Numbered from the stretch's first letter, positions 16,172 through 25,212 are shown. The stretch is DNA of 64,000 bases from Paenibacillus sp. J45TS6 (GCF_018403285.1 NZ_BOSJ01000002.1:310001-374000); one strand, 5' to 3'. Numbers and translations are program-made. Notes: a model not told the origin generated them from the letters alone.

Positions 16172-17806
16172 CTACTGCTCACTTCGCTTCACCACATAAT
16201 CATCATAGTTCCCCAGGTAAGCACTCAGCTTCCCTGAATCCAGGGACCATACTTTCCCCGCAATGCGATTAATAAAATACCGATCGTGTGAGATCGCAAG
16301 TATGGTGCCTTTGTATTCGTCCAACGCTTCTTCGAGTGCTTCACGAGAAGTAATATCCAGATGATTGGTCGGCTCATCGAGCAGAAGTACATTTGGTTTC
16401 TTGTTCACAAGAACAGCTAGACGAAGCCTTGACCACTCACCGCCGGATAACTTGCCGATCTCCCGGAATACCTGCGGTCCATAGAACATATACCTCGCGA
16501 GCACCGACCTAGCCTCTCCTTCTTCCATGGGAGCATGCTCACGGAAATAGGCGAGTACAGTTTGTTTCGGTGTCTTGATCTCTTCCTGTTGCGCGAGATA
16601 GCCAACGCTAACTCCCGCACCCCATTCCATATATCCTGCATCTGCGACCTCTTGATCTAACAGCAACTTGAAAAAGGTAGTCTTACCAGATCCATTTGCG
16701 CCAAGCAGCGCAATCTTATCCTGATAAGCCATCATTCCTTCTACTGCATCTAAGATGTTCTTATCTCCATAATGCTTGGTGAGTGCTTCAAATAGGAGCA
16801 CGATCTGACCAGAACGCTGATCCGGTTTAAGTGCAAATTCGGCTTGTTTCTGTACAAGTTTCGGTTTCTTCATCTGCTCCATGCGAGCAAGCGCTTTGCG
16901 AATAGAGGCGGCACGCCGGAAGAACTTTTCGTTCCCGCCGACTCTTCCCCACTCTTCGAGCTGACGAATCGTCTCTTTCATCTTCTTGATTCTCTTCTGT
17001 TGTTCTTGGTATTCGGCAAACTGGTGCATGAGCCGTTCTTCTTTTGCTATGACATAACGGGAATACGTTCCCGGATAAGAGAATGCTTCTCCATCTTCTA
17101 ACTCGATGATCTGACTTACAACACGGTCCAGAAAATAACGATCATGCGACGCAAGAATACATGCACCAGGATAGTTTCGCAAAAACTGCTCCAGCCACTC
17201 TACACCGGAGAGATCCAGGTGATTCGTTGGTTCATCTAATAGCAGCAGATCAGGCTTTCGGATAAGCTGTGAAGCAAGCGCAATCCTTGTCTTCTCCCCA
17301 CCTGACAGGGTGCTGAAATTTCTAACATACATCGCTTTATCTATCTGCAGACCGGTTGCTACCATGTCGATGCTGGCATCCATCTCATAGCCGCCTTCTC
17401 GCTCATACTCTTCCTGGAAAACTGCATAACGATGCAGCAGCTTGGCTAGGAAATCCTCATCCGCGGCTGCTTCGAAGCTTCCCATTTGCTGTTCTAACCG
17501 CGTCATTTTCTGCCGCAGCAGCAGCAAATCCTCGAATCCATGAGCCAGCACCTCATGTACTGTCTTCTGCTCAAATTCCGCGGGAATCTGTGGCAAGTAT
17601 CCGACTCTTACCTCTTTCTTCACCGCAAGCATGCCTGCATCCGGTTTATCCATCTTGGAGATCAAGGACAGTAAAGTAGACTTTCCGCTCCCGTTCACGC
17701 CAATAAGCCCTACTTTTTCTCCTTCTTTTACTTCAAAAGTTACATTATCCAGCACGAGGTTTGCCCCGTGATATTTTTTTAAGTTTTGTCCGTTTACGAT
17801 GATCAT
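16172..17806 (-). CDS. ABC-F ribosome-protection type ATPase (VmlR-like)
   Basis: 544 residues from the ATG at 17806, which follows AGGAGG by eight bases. Two ABC domains without membrane segments: Walker A GVNGSGKST and GANGSGKTT, signatures LSGGEKTR and LSGGEWSR, and two LLLDEPTNHLD Walker B motifs. Between them lies the basic, helical linker (residues about 235-320, KRIKKMKETIRQLEEW) that reaches the peptidyl-transferase region in antibiotic-resistance ABC-F proteins. Length and layout match VmlR/Lsa/Vga-type proteins that displace lincosamides, streptogramins A or pleuromutilins from the ribosome. The leader upstream holds a 53-codon ORF and a terminator hairpin, as expected for ribosome-mediated attenuation. 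Which drug is affected cannot be read from sequence. Confidence 0.88.
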   Translation of the reverse strand: MIIVNGQNLKKYHGANLVLDNVTFEVKEGEKVGLIGVNGSGKSTLLSLISKMDKPDAGMLAVKKEVRVGYLPQIPAEFEQKTVHEVLAHGFEDLLLLRQKMTRLEQQMGSFEAAADEDFLAKLLHRYAVFQEEYEREGGYEMDASIDMVATGLQIDKAMYVRNFSTLSGGEKTRIALASQLIRKPDLLLLDEPTNHLDLSGVEWLEQFLRNYPGACILASHDRYFLDRVVSQIIELEDGEAFSYPGTYSRYVIAKEERLMHQFAEYQEQQKRIKKMKETIRQLEEWGRVGGNEKFFRRAASIRKALARMEQMKKPKLVQKQAEFALKPDQRSGQIVLLFEALTKHYGDKNILDAVEGMMAYQDKIALLGANGSGKTTFFKLLLDQEVADAGYMEWGAGVSVGYLAQQEEIKTPKQTVLAYFREHAPMEEGEARSVLARYMFYGPQVFREIGKLSGGEWSRLRLAVLVNKKPNVLLLDEPTNHLDITSREALEEALDEYKGTILAISHDRYFINRIAGKVWSLDSGKLSAYLGNYDDYVVKRSEQ

Positions 17807-17847
17807 TATTTGTATCCTCCTGAGTAGGAAGATGCATCTCACCACAC

Positions 17848-17877
17848 AAAAAAGAGCCGCGGGAACAAGCCCGCGAC
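17848..17877 (-). terminator. Attenuator hairpin upstream of ABC-F gene
   Basis: On the transcribed strand GUCGCGGG and CCCGCGGC form an 8-bp stem (one G:U) with a 6-base loop, followed by UCUUUUUU. It lies between the leader ORF stop (17898) and the ABC-F ribosome site, so it is in the leader of the gene and should act as a transcription attenuator. Confidence 0.8.
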
Positions 17878-17897
17878 CCTTCATTCGGAAATAAGTA

Positions 17898-18059
17898 CTA
17901 CAATCCGCTTGAGGTTAAGGTAGGCATCTTCTCGAAATGGTTAATCTTATCTAGTGCAAAATGGACAGACTTCTCCCGTGATAAGAAACCTCTGAAGAAA
18001 ATGCCAGACAGTACCATCGGCAGCTGGCTCAAGCGGCTGTTCACCATTTCAATATTCAC
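17898..18059 (-). CDS. Leader ORF, 53 codons, upstream of ABC-F
   Basis: A GTG at 18059 has a near-perfect ribosome site (AAGGAGGTGAGG) eight bases upstream. The frame reads VNIEMVNSRLSQLPMVLSGI and continues to a TAG at 17898, 20 bases before the attenuator hairpin. I do not recognise the peptide. Its position suggests a regulatory leader peptide: a ribosome stalled by an antibiotic during its translation would change folding of the attenuator and allow ABC-F expression, as described for vmlR-type genes. It may instead be a small independent protein. Confidence 0.6.
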   Translation of the reverse strand: MNIEMVNSRLSQLPMVLSGIFFRGFLSREKSVHFALDKINHFEKMPTLTSSGL

Positions 18060-18157
18060 CTACCTCACCTCCTTTTCTAAAAGTTATGGTTAACTATATC
18101 ACATAAACCTGAGCTATAACACCTGGCATGCGCCAAGAAAATAACTATAACTATTTA

Positions 18158-19156
18158 TTACCGAAGCCATGATTCAAAAAAGGCCCGATATCCATCCTTC
18201 ATCACGGTTCTCGAAAAAGCACCAAACGCATACTCCCTGTTATCTTCTGATACTTTGCGAGGTGCGGCGGCTGCCATATTAAGCAGTTCAAAAAAGTTGC
18301 GTTCATTCCCGCCAAACGTATGGGTCGAACTGATATGTCCATAGCAAGGATGCTCGGGCTTTACGACCATTTTTCCCATCGCCATCGCTTCGGTCAGCGG
18401 CATCGCAAACGTATCAAAACGTGAGGAACTCCAGTATACCTTGGAAGAATTCATCAGCTGGAATACTTCATCCTGGCTAAGTGCAAACTTCAGTTTCACG
18501 TTACTTGGAATATCGTACTTCTTCATGCTTTCTTTGTAGCGCTCCCCGCCGAATACCATATAGACTTCTTTATCCGGATTCTGATGCGCATATTCAATAA
18601 CCAGATCAGGGCGGCGGTTGGCTTCATCCCGTCCGATCCACATAATCCGGTTGTCGACGACAGCAGAAGGATCATAATGTTTATGGGCTAGTCCTTCATC
18701 AAAACCAATGGGAATCACCGTCACATCATGAACTCCATACTGAGCCGCCATCTCCCTTTTCAGGAAATCAGTCTGCACAATCGCTTTGTCCACGATCTGG
18801 TAGAAAGGCTTCATCATCTCATACCCTGTGAGGGCAGGATCAGGAAAGCTGTGCGGAAACAGCACGCTGTTCTTCAGAAACATTTTCAGATAGGTAAAAC
18901 CAGAAACTGTATAGATGACATGGTCGATATCCTGTGAATAGATCTGATCGAGAACGATATCATAGTTGACGAGGTCGCCTTTTTCATGTTCATATCCCGG
19001 AACCCAGTCATAACCGCTCACATGGCGCTCTGGTGAGATGAATACAATCTCTACACCGAGCTCTTCCCCAATGGCTTTCAGCCGGTCTGCAAAAACTCGG
19101 GGTCCTTGCGCCTCCGTAAACTGAATTTTACGCATCACGAGTCCTACTTTATCCAT
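18158..19156 (-). CDS. Family GT-B glycosyltransferase
   Basis: 332 residues from the ATG at 19156 (GGAGG eight bases upstream); the in-frame ATG at 19198 has no ribosome site. The C-terminal half has the GT-B nucleotide-sugar signature: IMWIGRDEANRRPDLVIEYA, then the SRFDTFAMPLTEAMAMGKMVV segment with the conserved EAMAMG motif. The N-terminal half is a variable acceptor domain (HVIYTVSGFTYLKMFL). No membrane segment or signal peptide. Acceptor and sugar cannot be told. It follows csp and ydjO in the same direction after a 140-base gap. Confidence 0.78.
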   Translation of the reverse strand: MDKVGLVMRKIQFTEAQGPRVFADRLKAIGEELGVEIVFISPERHVSGYDWVPGYEHEKGDLVNYDIVLDQIYSQDIDHVIYTVSGFTYLKMFLKNSVLFPHSFPDPALTGYEMMKPFYQIVDKAIVQTDFLKREMAAQYGVHDVTVIPIGFDEGLAHKHYDPSAVVDNRIMWIGRDEANRRPDLVIEYAHQNPDKEVYMVFGGERYKESMKKYDIPSNVKLKFALSQDEVFQLMNSSKVYWSSSRFDTFAMPLTEAMAMGKMVVKPEHPCYGHISSTHTFGGNERNFFELLNMAAAAPRKVSEDNREYAFGAFSRTVMKDGYRAFFESWLR

Positions 19157-19296
19157 CAACGTATCCTCCTTTTTTCCATAGCACAAAAAAACCGCCATAT
19201 GGGAAGGAGAATCCTCGCCGTATCGCGGTACACTTACAGAGTTTTGCTATTTTTACAAACACTTACTTATGCAAAAACGATTATGGTACTAACTCG

Positions 19297-19512
19297 TTAC
19301 CCTTTTCTCATTGCTTTCAAATCATTTGCTGCGTTGGATAACACGGGCAACATTCTCATTTCCCGTTCCATCGGTGAGGAACATAAACTGCATTGTGGCT
19401 CGCTTTCGAATGCGAAATCATCACGCATCCAACCTTTGCAGTCGTCATTGGTACAAGACCAGACCTTCGTGTTCTCCTCGGGGATTTCCTCTGATACTTG
19501 ACGTCTGTACAT
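19297..19512 (-). CDS. ydjO: YdjO-family cold-inducible zinc-ribbon protein
   Basis: 71 residues from the ATG at 19512, which follows AGGGGGGAAG by five bases; a longer open frame upstream lacks a ribosome site. Two cysteine pairs (CTNDDC and CSLC) in VWSCTNDDCKGWMRDDF...CSLCSSPM form a small zinc ribbon typical of B. subtilis YdjO, a cold-inducible protein of unknown function. It lies 120 bases downstream of the csp gene in the same direction, so both may be cold-regulated. Confidence 0.82.
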   Translation of the reverse strand: MYRRQVSEEIPEENTKVWSCTNDDCKGWMRDDFAFESEPQCSLCSSPMEREMRMLPVLSNAANDLKAMRKG

Positions 19513-19633
19513 GAATACTTCCCCCCTATCTACAGAATAGACGAATTCGATCGCATACTCCGTATCGCTTTTTTTTGGAATGAAAACAAGAACTGCCTTC
19601 AACTTGTCAGTCAAAGGCAGCTTGCAGGTCGGA

Positions 19634-19837
19634 TTAGTATACTTTTACTACGTTCTCTGCTTGTGGTCCGCGGTTACCTTCTACCACGTTGAATTCAACG
19701 CGTTGTCCTTCGTCGAGGGTTTTGAAACCTTCGCCTGTGATTGCGCTGAAATGTACGAAAACGTCGCTTCCGCCTTCAACTTCGATGAAACCGAAGCCTT
19801 TTTCTGCGTTAAACCATTTAACTGTACCTGTTTGCAT
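19634..19837 (-). CDS. Cold shock protein (CspA/CspB family)
   Basis: 67 residues, the standard length of a single cold-shock domain. RNP1 is KGFGFIEV and RNP2 VFVHFSAI, with [12 protein letters not shown] at the start. It binds single-stranded RNA/DNA and acts as an RNA chaperone. The gene has a distinctive 5' leader: promoter at 19962-19990 and a long terminator-like hairpin at 19891-19945, so expression may be controlled by leader folding. Confidence 0.97.
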   Translation of the reverse strand: MQTGTVKWFNAEKGFGFIEVEGGSDVFVHFSAITGEGFKTLDEGQRVEFNVVEGNRGPQAENVVKVY

Positions 19838-19883
19838 TTGGTCATTCTCCTTTACACTTATATTAATATGGTTATTTTCTTTG

Positions 19884-19945
19884 AAAAAAATTCACATATT
19901 GGAAAAAGTGTCATTTTCGGAATGAGTCTCTTTCCAAAATGTGAA
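19884..19945 (-). terminator. Terminator-like hairpin in csp leader
   Basis: TTCACATATTGGAAA (19891-19905) and TTTCCAAAATGTGAA (19931-19945) pair with one mismatch, and TCATT/AATGA extends the stem inside to a TTCGG-type loop. On the transcribed strand it is followed directly by U7 (19890-19884). The csp start codon is 47 bases further on, so the hairpin lies in the csp leader. Confidence 0.75.
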
Positions 19946-19961
19946 TTACATGACAGAACTA

Positions 19962-19990
19962 ATAATAGCATATTTACCAAATCAACGCAA
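19962..19990 (-). promoter_or_regulatory. csp promoter
   Basis: Read leftwards, TTGCGT (19990-19985), a 17-base spacer and TATTAT (19967-19962) give a good sigma-A promoter. Transcription would begin near 19955, only about ten bases before the leader hairpin. Confidence 0.6.
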
Positions 19991-20221
19991 GAGATCGGAG
20001 CATAAAAATGGTTTTATTTGACATGTATGTATAGACATAAGACCACCCCTGCTACTCATCTTCGCTTCTCCATTATTTCCACAAAAATAGGAGGTTCATA
20101 CCATTTCGGTATATAATATCGCCATTTTAATGCCATGGATATCCTTTTTTTTCAAATCATTTTGTTACTATATGCGCAAAGATAAGAAGCATACCGACCG
20201 GCATGCCCCTGCTTATTCGTG

Positions 20222-20737
20222 CTATCTTTTGATCGAACGAGTCCAAAATCCACCATGGAATTGTTTGGGTTCTACGGTAATGATAAAGGCTTTTGGATCA
20301 AGTTCTAAGATCGTCTCATACAGTTTTTTCTGGTTTTTACGTTTTGCCAGTATTTCCATTACCAGCCGATCTCCATCTCGGCCATTGCCAAGCCAAGACG
20401 TTACGCCATATCCTTTTTCCCGAAGCGTTGTCACAATCGTACCGCGGGCCTGATCGCATATTACCTTGACCGTTATGTAGCCAAGCGCGATTTTTTCTTC
20501 AATCCAAGCACCAATCAGAATGCCTAGACCATAACCAAGTGCATATACAACAAGAGCTGAGATCTGGTCTAAGTAGCTGAGCACCAAATTCAGTCCGAGT
20601 ACATAGATCACAATTTCAACCATACTTATCAAGGCTGCGATGTACTTTTGACCCTTTAATGTCAGAATCATGCGTAAGGTATACGCCGAGACATAAACAA
20701 TCTGGATGGCAAATATAAAAAGTAGCGTTTGAGCCAT
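20222..20737 (-). CDS. DUF2179 (UPF0316) membrane protein
   Basis: 171 residues from the ATG at 20737 with GGAGGG nine bases upstream. Three membrane helices in the first 95 residues ([53 protein letters not shown]) are followed by a cytoplasmic DUF2179 domain ([31 protein letters not shown]). The family (YebE-like, UPF0316) has unknown function. Confidence 0.85.
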   Translation of the reverse strand: MAQTLLFIFAIQIVYVSAYTLRMILTLKGQKYIAALISMVEIVIYVLGLNLVLSYLDQISALVVYALGYGLGILIGAWIEEKIALGYITVKVICDQARGTIVTTLREKGYGVTSWLGNGRDGDRLVMEILAKRKNQKKLYETILELDPKAFIITVEPKQFHGGFWTRSIKR

Positions 20738-20863
20738 GGCTAACACCCTCCTAACTGCAGAACTTTCCGCATAACAACACCATACCATCCAAAATACCAC
20801 ATCTTTGTTCTCATGAAACCCCTTTTTATCGAAAAAGTTGCTTATAAGGTCATTAGCATAACA

Positions 20864-20895
20864 AAGAGCACCTGTCATTACGGGCAGGTGCTCTT
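20864..20895 (-). terminator. Terminator after first PepSY gene
   Basis: AAGAGCACCTG (20864-20874) and CAGGTGCTCTT (20885-20895) are perfect complements around a 10-base loop, 31 bases past the stop of the 20927-21499 gene. Confidence 0.75.
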
Positions 20896-20926
20896 CGTAT
20901 TCTTTTCACATGAATGCTATATGAAT

Positions 20927-21499
20927 TTAGTCGTCCTCACGGTCGATATCTACAGATAAGATGTCTCCTGTATTTGCATCAATTGTAACTTCGGCTTCGT
21001 ATTTATTATTTACAAGTTCGATCTCATATTCATAACGACCATCATCAAGGTCAAGCTCTGTACTAATTACTTTACTGTTATCAAGTTGTTTTAACGCAAT
21101 TTGTGTTGCTTGTTCAAGTGAAACTTTTACAACTGCCTCCGAAGCAGGAACTTCAAAGTCAAGGTCTTTAGATACGTTAAGCACTTTCCCTGTATAAGCA
21201 TCGATCAGCACCGTAGCATCGGCCTTAGCTGACTCGATCTCTACCTCGTAGTATACTTTTCCGTTCTCTTTCTCTAAATCAATATCATCAATGGTACCTT
21301 GTACCTCTTTAAGTGCTGCCTCTTTTGCCTGCTCCACAGTGATCATCTTGCTTGTTGTTGAAGTGGATGTGGATGTTGGTGCAGAGGATAGTTGACTAGC
21401 CTCTACCGTTGATTCTCCACCTGTATACGCTGCTGCTCCACCAATTAAGAGTGCCGCACTCAGAACTCCACCCGCTAAAATACGTTTATGTTTCTTCAT
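20927..21499 (-). CDS. Secreted protein with two PepSY domains
   Basis: 190 residues with a signal peptide (KKHKRILAGGVLSAALLIGG). Two PepSY repeats follow: MITVEQAKEAALKEVQG...YTGKVLNV (about 52-110) and VSLEQATQIALKQLDN...ANTGDILSV (about 125-185). It is very acidic at its C-terminus. PepSY domains are found in extracytoplasmic inhibitors and sensors. It lies after the two-component system 22457-24537 together with a second PepSY gene, suggesting a shared envelope function. Confidence 0.85.
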   Translation of the reverse strand: MKKHKRILAGGVLSAALLIGGAAAYTGGESTVEASQLSSAPTSTSTSTTSKMITVEQAKEAALKEVQGTIDDIDLEKENGKVYYEVEIESAKADATVLIDAYTGKVLNVSKDLDFEVPASEAVVKVSLEQATQIALKQLDNSKVISTELDLDDGRYEYEIELVNNKYEAEVTIDANTGDILSVDIDREDD

Positions 21500-21631
21500 A
21501 TCTCATCGACTCCTCTTCTTATTTGTTCTTTCGTCTCACTTGCTTACAAATACATCTTACCTCTGCCAAATGAGAGTAAAGAAAGAGTTAGATTAGAATT
21601 CGATGAGAAAAGAAGAAGAGCTTCTTAAGAA

Positions 21632-22357
21632 TTAGTCATCCCAGGTCACCGATTGAACTTTTCCTGTGATCGCATGAATTTGAATAACGGCTTCTTTATC
21701 ATCATCCGTCTCGATTTCAACTAAATAATAAGGATGGTTTGTGTCTTCCCCTCGGAGTTCGGTATCATCTACTTCACCTGCTACTTCTGACATCGCAATT
21801 TTCTCTACTTCTTCTTCGGCTAGAAATTTTTGATTCTCTTCTTCCTCGTCCTCTTCGTCATCTTCTTGATCGATGGTAATCGTTTGTCTTGATAACACTT
21901 CTCCCGTATAAGGATCTATCTCAAATAAAGTACGCTCTGTATCCGTCTTTACTTTGGCTTTGTAGATATCTTGATCTTCCTTCGTAATCAGCTCTAGGAA
22001 GAGCAGTTTGCCTCCTGTTTCACTCAGCAACTTCTCTTTCACTGTATCCCGGCTAAGAATGGCTTGTTCTTTCGCACCTGACTTACTGATCTGCTGAATA
22101 GACATAATACTTCCATCGCTGCTATCCACGGTAAATTCATAGGTGCCTGTATCCGTACTTATTCGCAAATGATATTCACCATTCTCCAGTGTACTCTTCT
22201 CCACCGTACCTGGATATTGGCTTATCACCGTCTCTTCCACTGCCTCGGCGGACAGAACCGAATCCGCATGATTCCATGGCTGAACAAACAAGAGAACAAG
22301 TCCGACCAGCACAGCTGCTCCGGCTCCCGCATATCCTAGTTTTTTCTTTATATTCAT
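21632..22357 (-). CDS. PepSY-domain secreted or anchored protein
   Basis: 241 residues with one N-terminal hydrophobic segment (YAGAGAAVLVGLVLLFVQPW) that may be a signal anchor. PepSY-like units end at TGEVLSRQTI (about 150) and TGKVQSVTWDD at the C-terminus, separated by a run of acidic residues (DQEDDEEDEEEENQ). Probably membrane-tethered and extracellular. It follows the histidine kinase gene after a terminator, so it likely has its own promoter and may be a target of that system. Confidence 0.82.
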   Translation of the reverse strand: MNIKKKLGYAGAGAAVLVGLVLLFVQPWNHADSVLSAEAVEETVISQYPGTVEKSTLENGEYHLRISTDTGTYEFTVDSSDGSIMSIQQISKSGAKEQAILSRDTVKEKLLSETGGKLLFLELITKEDQDIYKAKVKTDTERTLFEIDPYTGEVLSRQTITIDQEDDEEDEEEENQKFLAEEEVEKIAMSEVAGEVDDTELRGEDTNHPYYLVEIETDDDKEAVIQIHAITGKVQSVTWDD

Positions 22358-22438
22358 TATAAAAAACTCCTTCCTGTTTACACTTCACACCTGTCACCAG
22401 TATAACTCTTAACTATGAGAATTCTCTGAGAAAAGCAA

Positions 22439-22470
22439 ATCATCTTGCCTTTCTACTTAGGCAAGATGAT
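22439..22470 (-). terminator. Terminator of the two-component operon
   Basis: ATCATCTTGCCT (22439-22450) and AGGCAAGATGAT (22459-22470) are perfect complements around 8 bases, overlapping the kinase stop codon. Confidence 0.75.
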
Positions 22471-23821
22471 GAACTGGAAACTGTATATATGCAGTGGTGC
22501 CTTTACCATAGGTACTTTCCAAACGAATTTTCGCCTTAATCTGCGCAGCAATCTCACTCGCAAGTGCCAAACCAAGACCTGTTCCGCCCTGTTTACGCGA
22601 TCTTGCTTGATCCACCCGGTAGAAACGGTCAAACACTTTGGGAAGTTCATCAGCAGGAATCCCCGGCCCATAATCTGTTACGCTTATGGTAACGTAACTG
22701 GCGTCAGGCTGAACACGGATAAGGATGGAGTCCTCGCTATATTTTCTGGCATTATCCAGTAAAATAACGAGCAGCTGCTTCGCCTTGTTGATATCAGTAG
22801 AAGCAAAGCAAGGTTCAGATGAGGGAGTTTCGACCTCAATTTCCCTCTGATACGCTGTCCCGTAGGAACGGGCCATATCAGTCACCATACCGGCTAGATC
22901 GTGTTTCTCTAACGTGATGCTTCCGGACTCCGTCTGTCTAGCCATCATGAGCAGCTGTTCCGTCATCTCTCGCATTCGGATGGCTTCCGAGTGAATGGCT
23001 TCAACGGATTCTTCAAAAAGGTCTGGACGCGACATCCCTCTCCTTTTCAAAAGACTGGCATAGCTCTCAATCACCGTCAGCGGTGTCTTGAGTTCATGAG
23101 AAGCATTCGAGACAAACTGCTCCTGTTTCTCATAATTTCGCTCAAGTCTGCCCATCATTCGGTTAAAAGTCTCGCCCATTTCGTATAACTCGTCTTTGGA
23201 TTGGTTCTGCAAATCAAGGGTCTTGAATCCGCCGCCGTCCTCAATGATCCGCATCGTCTGCGTCATACTTGATATCGGCCGAATAATAATACTTCCAAGC
23301 AGCCGGCTTGAAGCAAGTACAGCCAGCAGCGCGACCAGGGACACGGAAATCAAGACAACCTGGAGCACCTTCAGATTGTTATCTACACTTGCAAGACTTT
23401 CTGTCACCTGAAGGTTCACTACTTCTCCATCGGCCCATATGACGGGCATGGATACAAAAACATAACGTACACCGTCTATTTTTAACACTTCGGTATGTTT
23501 ATTAGGATAAAAAGCAGGGTTAATCTGAGCAAGACGCCGTTCTGAGAGCGAAGTAACCGCAGGTGGGTTATCGCCTGTCATTCTCACCATCCTAAGCATC
23601 CCTTCTGCTGGAACAAAAGAACGCAGTAAATCATCCGGAGCTACGATATCAGCTGCATTACGCACACCTGTTGAGATCGAATTCGCTTCTGCTTCTGCCC
23701 TTTTCATCTGGGTATCTGTCGACATTCGGTCAAACATGAAATAGATAAATCCATTAATCAGCAACAGCAAGACAATAAAAAGTACCGAAGTATATACATA
23801 GATGGTTGTACGCAGCTTCAT
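22457..23821 (-). CDS. Membrane sensor histidine kinase
   Basis: 454 residues. Membrane helices at about 8-28 and 152-172 bracket an extracellular sensor region of some 120 residues; then HAMP (SSMTQTMRIIEDGG), the HisKA box with His242 in SNASHELKTPLTV, and the HATPase with LLDNARKYS, DYGPGIP and GGTGLGLAL. All catalytic motifs are present. The start overlaps the response regulator stop by 4 bases, so the pair is co-translated. The signal is not known; the PepSY genes downstream hint at envelope stress or antimicrobial sensing. Confidence 0.95.
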   Translation of the reverse strand: MKLRTTIYVYTSVLFIVLLLLINGFIYFMFDRMSTDTQMKRAEAEANSISTGVRNAADIVAPDDLLRSFVPAEGMLRMVRMTGDNPPAVTSLSERRLAQINPAFYPNKHTEVLKIDGVRYVFVSMPVIWADGEVVNLQVTESLASVDNNLKVLQVVLISVSLVALLAVLASSRLLGSIIIRPISSMTQTMRIIEDGGGFKTLDLQNQSKDELYEMGETFNRMMGRLERNYEKQEQFVSNASHELKTPLTVIESYASLLKRRGMSRPDLFEESVEAIHSEAIRMREMTEQLLMMARQTESGSITLEKHDLAGMVTDMARSYGTAYQREIEVETPSSEPCFASTDINKAKQLLVILLDNARKYSEDSILIRVQPDASYVTISVTDYGPGIPADELPKVFDRFYRVDQARSRKQGGTGLGLALASEIAAQIKAKIRLESTYGKGTTAYIQFPVHHLA

Positions 23822-24537
23822 GTCTCGGTCCTGAGAACGTAACCTACACCGCGAACCGTATGGATCAGCGGAGAGCGTCCATGATCTATTTTCTTACGAA
23901 GATATCTGATATAAACATCGACCACATTGGTGTCACCCATGTAATCATACCCCCATACCGCCTCGAGAATCTGCTCCCGGTTCAGGACTTGCCGCTGATT
24001 ACGAAGTAAATAAACCAGCAGATCAAACTCCCGTGGAGTAAGCTCTATTCCATCTTCGGCTCGCAGTACCTCTCTTGTTTTTTCATTCATCTTCAGGTCA
24101 CCGGCAGACAGCCATACTTCCTGTTTCTGATTTTGTTCTTCTGTTCCCGTCATACTCGATTTCTGAACTTTACTATGTAAACGGAGGGCGGCACGAATCC
24201 GGGCAAGCAGCTCTTCAATCTGAAAAGGTTTGGTGACATAATCTGTCGCCCCGAGATCAAGGCCAGAGACCTTATCTTCTACGGAGCCCTTAGCCGTCAG
24301 CAAAATGACAGGGATATGTTCATCATGACTGCGTATGCGCCGCAAGACTTCAATCCCGCTAAGACCCGGTAACATGATATCAAGTAATACCAGATCAAAA
24401 TCACCATTTTGAAAAGCTTCCAGCCCTTCCGTACCGCTCATTGCCTTGGAGACCTCATAATCTTCATACTCCAGTTCAATTTCTAACACCCTAGCAATCT
24501 TCTCTTCATCTTCGACTATGAGAATGGATGGTTTCAT
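23818..24537 (-). CDS. OmpR/PhoB-family response regulator
   Basis: 239 residues. Receiver domain with acidic pocket E10/E11 and phospho-acceptor Asp53 (LVLLDIMLPG), conserved Thr and Lys (ILLTAKGS, YVTKPF). C-terminal winged helix ends with the usual VVDVYIRYLRKKI and IHTVRGVGYVL. It partners the kinase encoded immediately downstream. Confidence 0.96.
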   Translation of the reverse strand: MKPSILIVEDEEKIARVLEIELEYEDYEVSKAMSGTEGLEAFQNGDFDLVLLDIMLPGLSGIEVLRRIRSHDEHIPVILLTAKGSVEDKVSGLDLGATDYVTKPFQIEELLARIRAALRLHSKVQKSSMTGTEEQNQKQEVWLSAGDLKMNEKTREVLRAEDGIELTPREFDLLVYLLRNQRQVLNREQILEAVWGYDYMGDTNVVDVYIRYLRKKIDHGRSPLIHTVRGVGYVLRTET

Positions 24538-24567
24538 AGCTCCTCCTCCGCTTTATTCAAAGCAATG

Positions 24568-25212
24568 TTATATATTTTGCACAATTTCCTGAATTGAATG
24601 CTCTCCAGATACAAGAGGAATCGCTTTTCTATAAGTATTCTCTGCATTTAGTACCGCTACAATAACAGATGCGACATCTTCACGCGGAATGCTTGTCTCT
24701 CCATGCTCGGTATCCGTTGTTATTTTACCACGACCCGGCTCATTCAACAGCCCGCCCGGACGCAAAATCGTATATTGCAGAGATGATTGTTCGAGCTGTT
24801 TATCTGCATAATGTTTGGCTGCATAATATGGTTTAATTTGATCAGACCAGCGTGTCCGATCTTCTGCATGCAGAGCACTTACCATAATATATCTCGAAAT
24901 TCCTGCCTGCTCCGCAGCTTCCATCGTTTTAACAGCTCCATCGAGGTCAATAAGCAGTGTCTTATCTAAACCTGTGCTTCCGCCTGAACCTGCCGTAAAC
25001 ACAATCGCATCGCTGCCCTTCATCGCAAGTGCAAGTTCCTCTACAGTTCCTTCTAAATCCGCAAGTACAGGTTCTACACCCGCCTTATCAAAGGCATCTG
25101 CCTGCTCCTGTTTACGAACCATGGCTCTTACCGTATGCTCTTTGTCATCCTTAAGCTGTGAGATAACCTGTTTCCCGATCTGTCCGTTTGCCCCAATTAC
25201 TAAAACATTCAT
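24568..25212 (-). CDS. NAD(P)-binding oxidoreductase, atypical SDR (YwnB/NmrA-like)
   Basis: 214 residues with the N-terminal dinucleotide motif GANGQIG (8-14) and later YAAKHYADKQLEQSSLQYTI and LRPGGLLNEPG, as in the YwnB/YhfK group of atypical short-chain dehydrogenases. These proteins bind NAD(P) and are often stress-induced; substrates are mostly unknown. It lies 30 bases upstream of the response regulator gene and could be co-transcribed with it. Confidence 0.85.
   Translation of the reverse strand: MNVLVIGANGQIGKQVISQLKDDKEHTVRAMVRKQEQADAFDKAGVEPVLADLEGTVEELALAMKGSDAIVFTAGSGGSTGLDKTLLIDLDGAVKTMEAAEQAGISRYIMVSALHAEDRTRWSDQIKPYYAAKHYADKQLEQSSLQYTILRPGGLLNEPGRGKITTDTEHGETSIPREDVASVIVAVLNAENTYRKAIPLVSGEHSIQEIVQNI

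Larger units (their letters stand above)
19838..20221. other. Long csp leader and promoter region
   Basis: This 384-base stretch holds the csp ribosome site (GGAGAA), the U-tract and hairpin at 19884-19945 and the promoter at 19962-19990. From about 20000 to 20221 I see no further gene or clear site; the DUF2179 gene ends at 20222 without an obvious terminator. Confidence 0.6.

Noticed and set aside
19513-19614. 34-codon N-terminal extension of YdjO
   Set aside because: AGGGGGGAAG directly precedes the internal ATG at 19512 and the shorter protein matches YdjO length.
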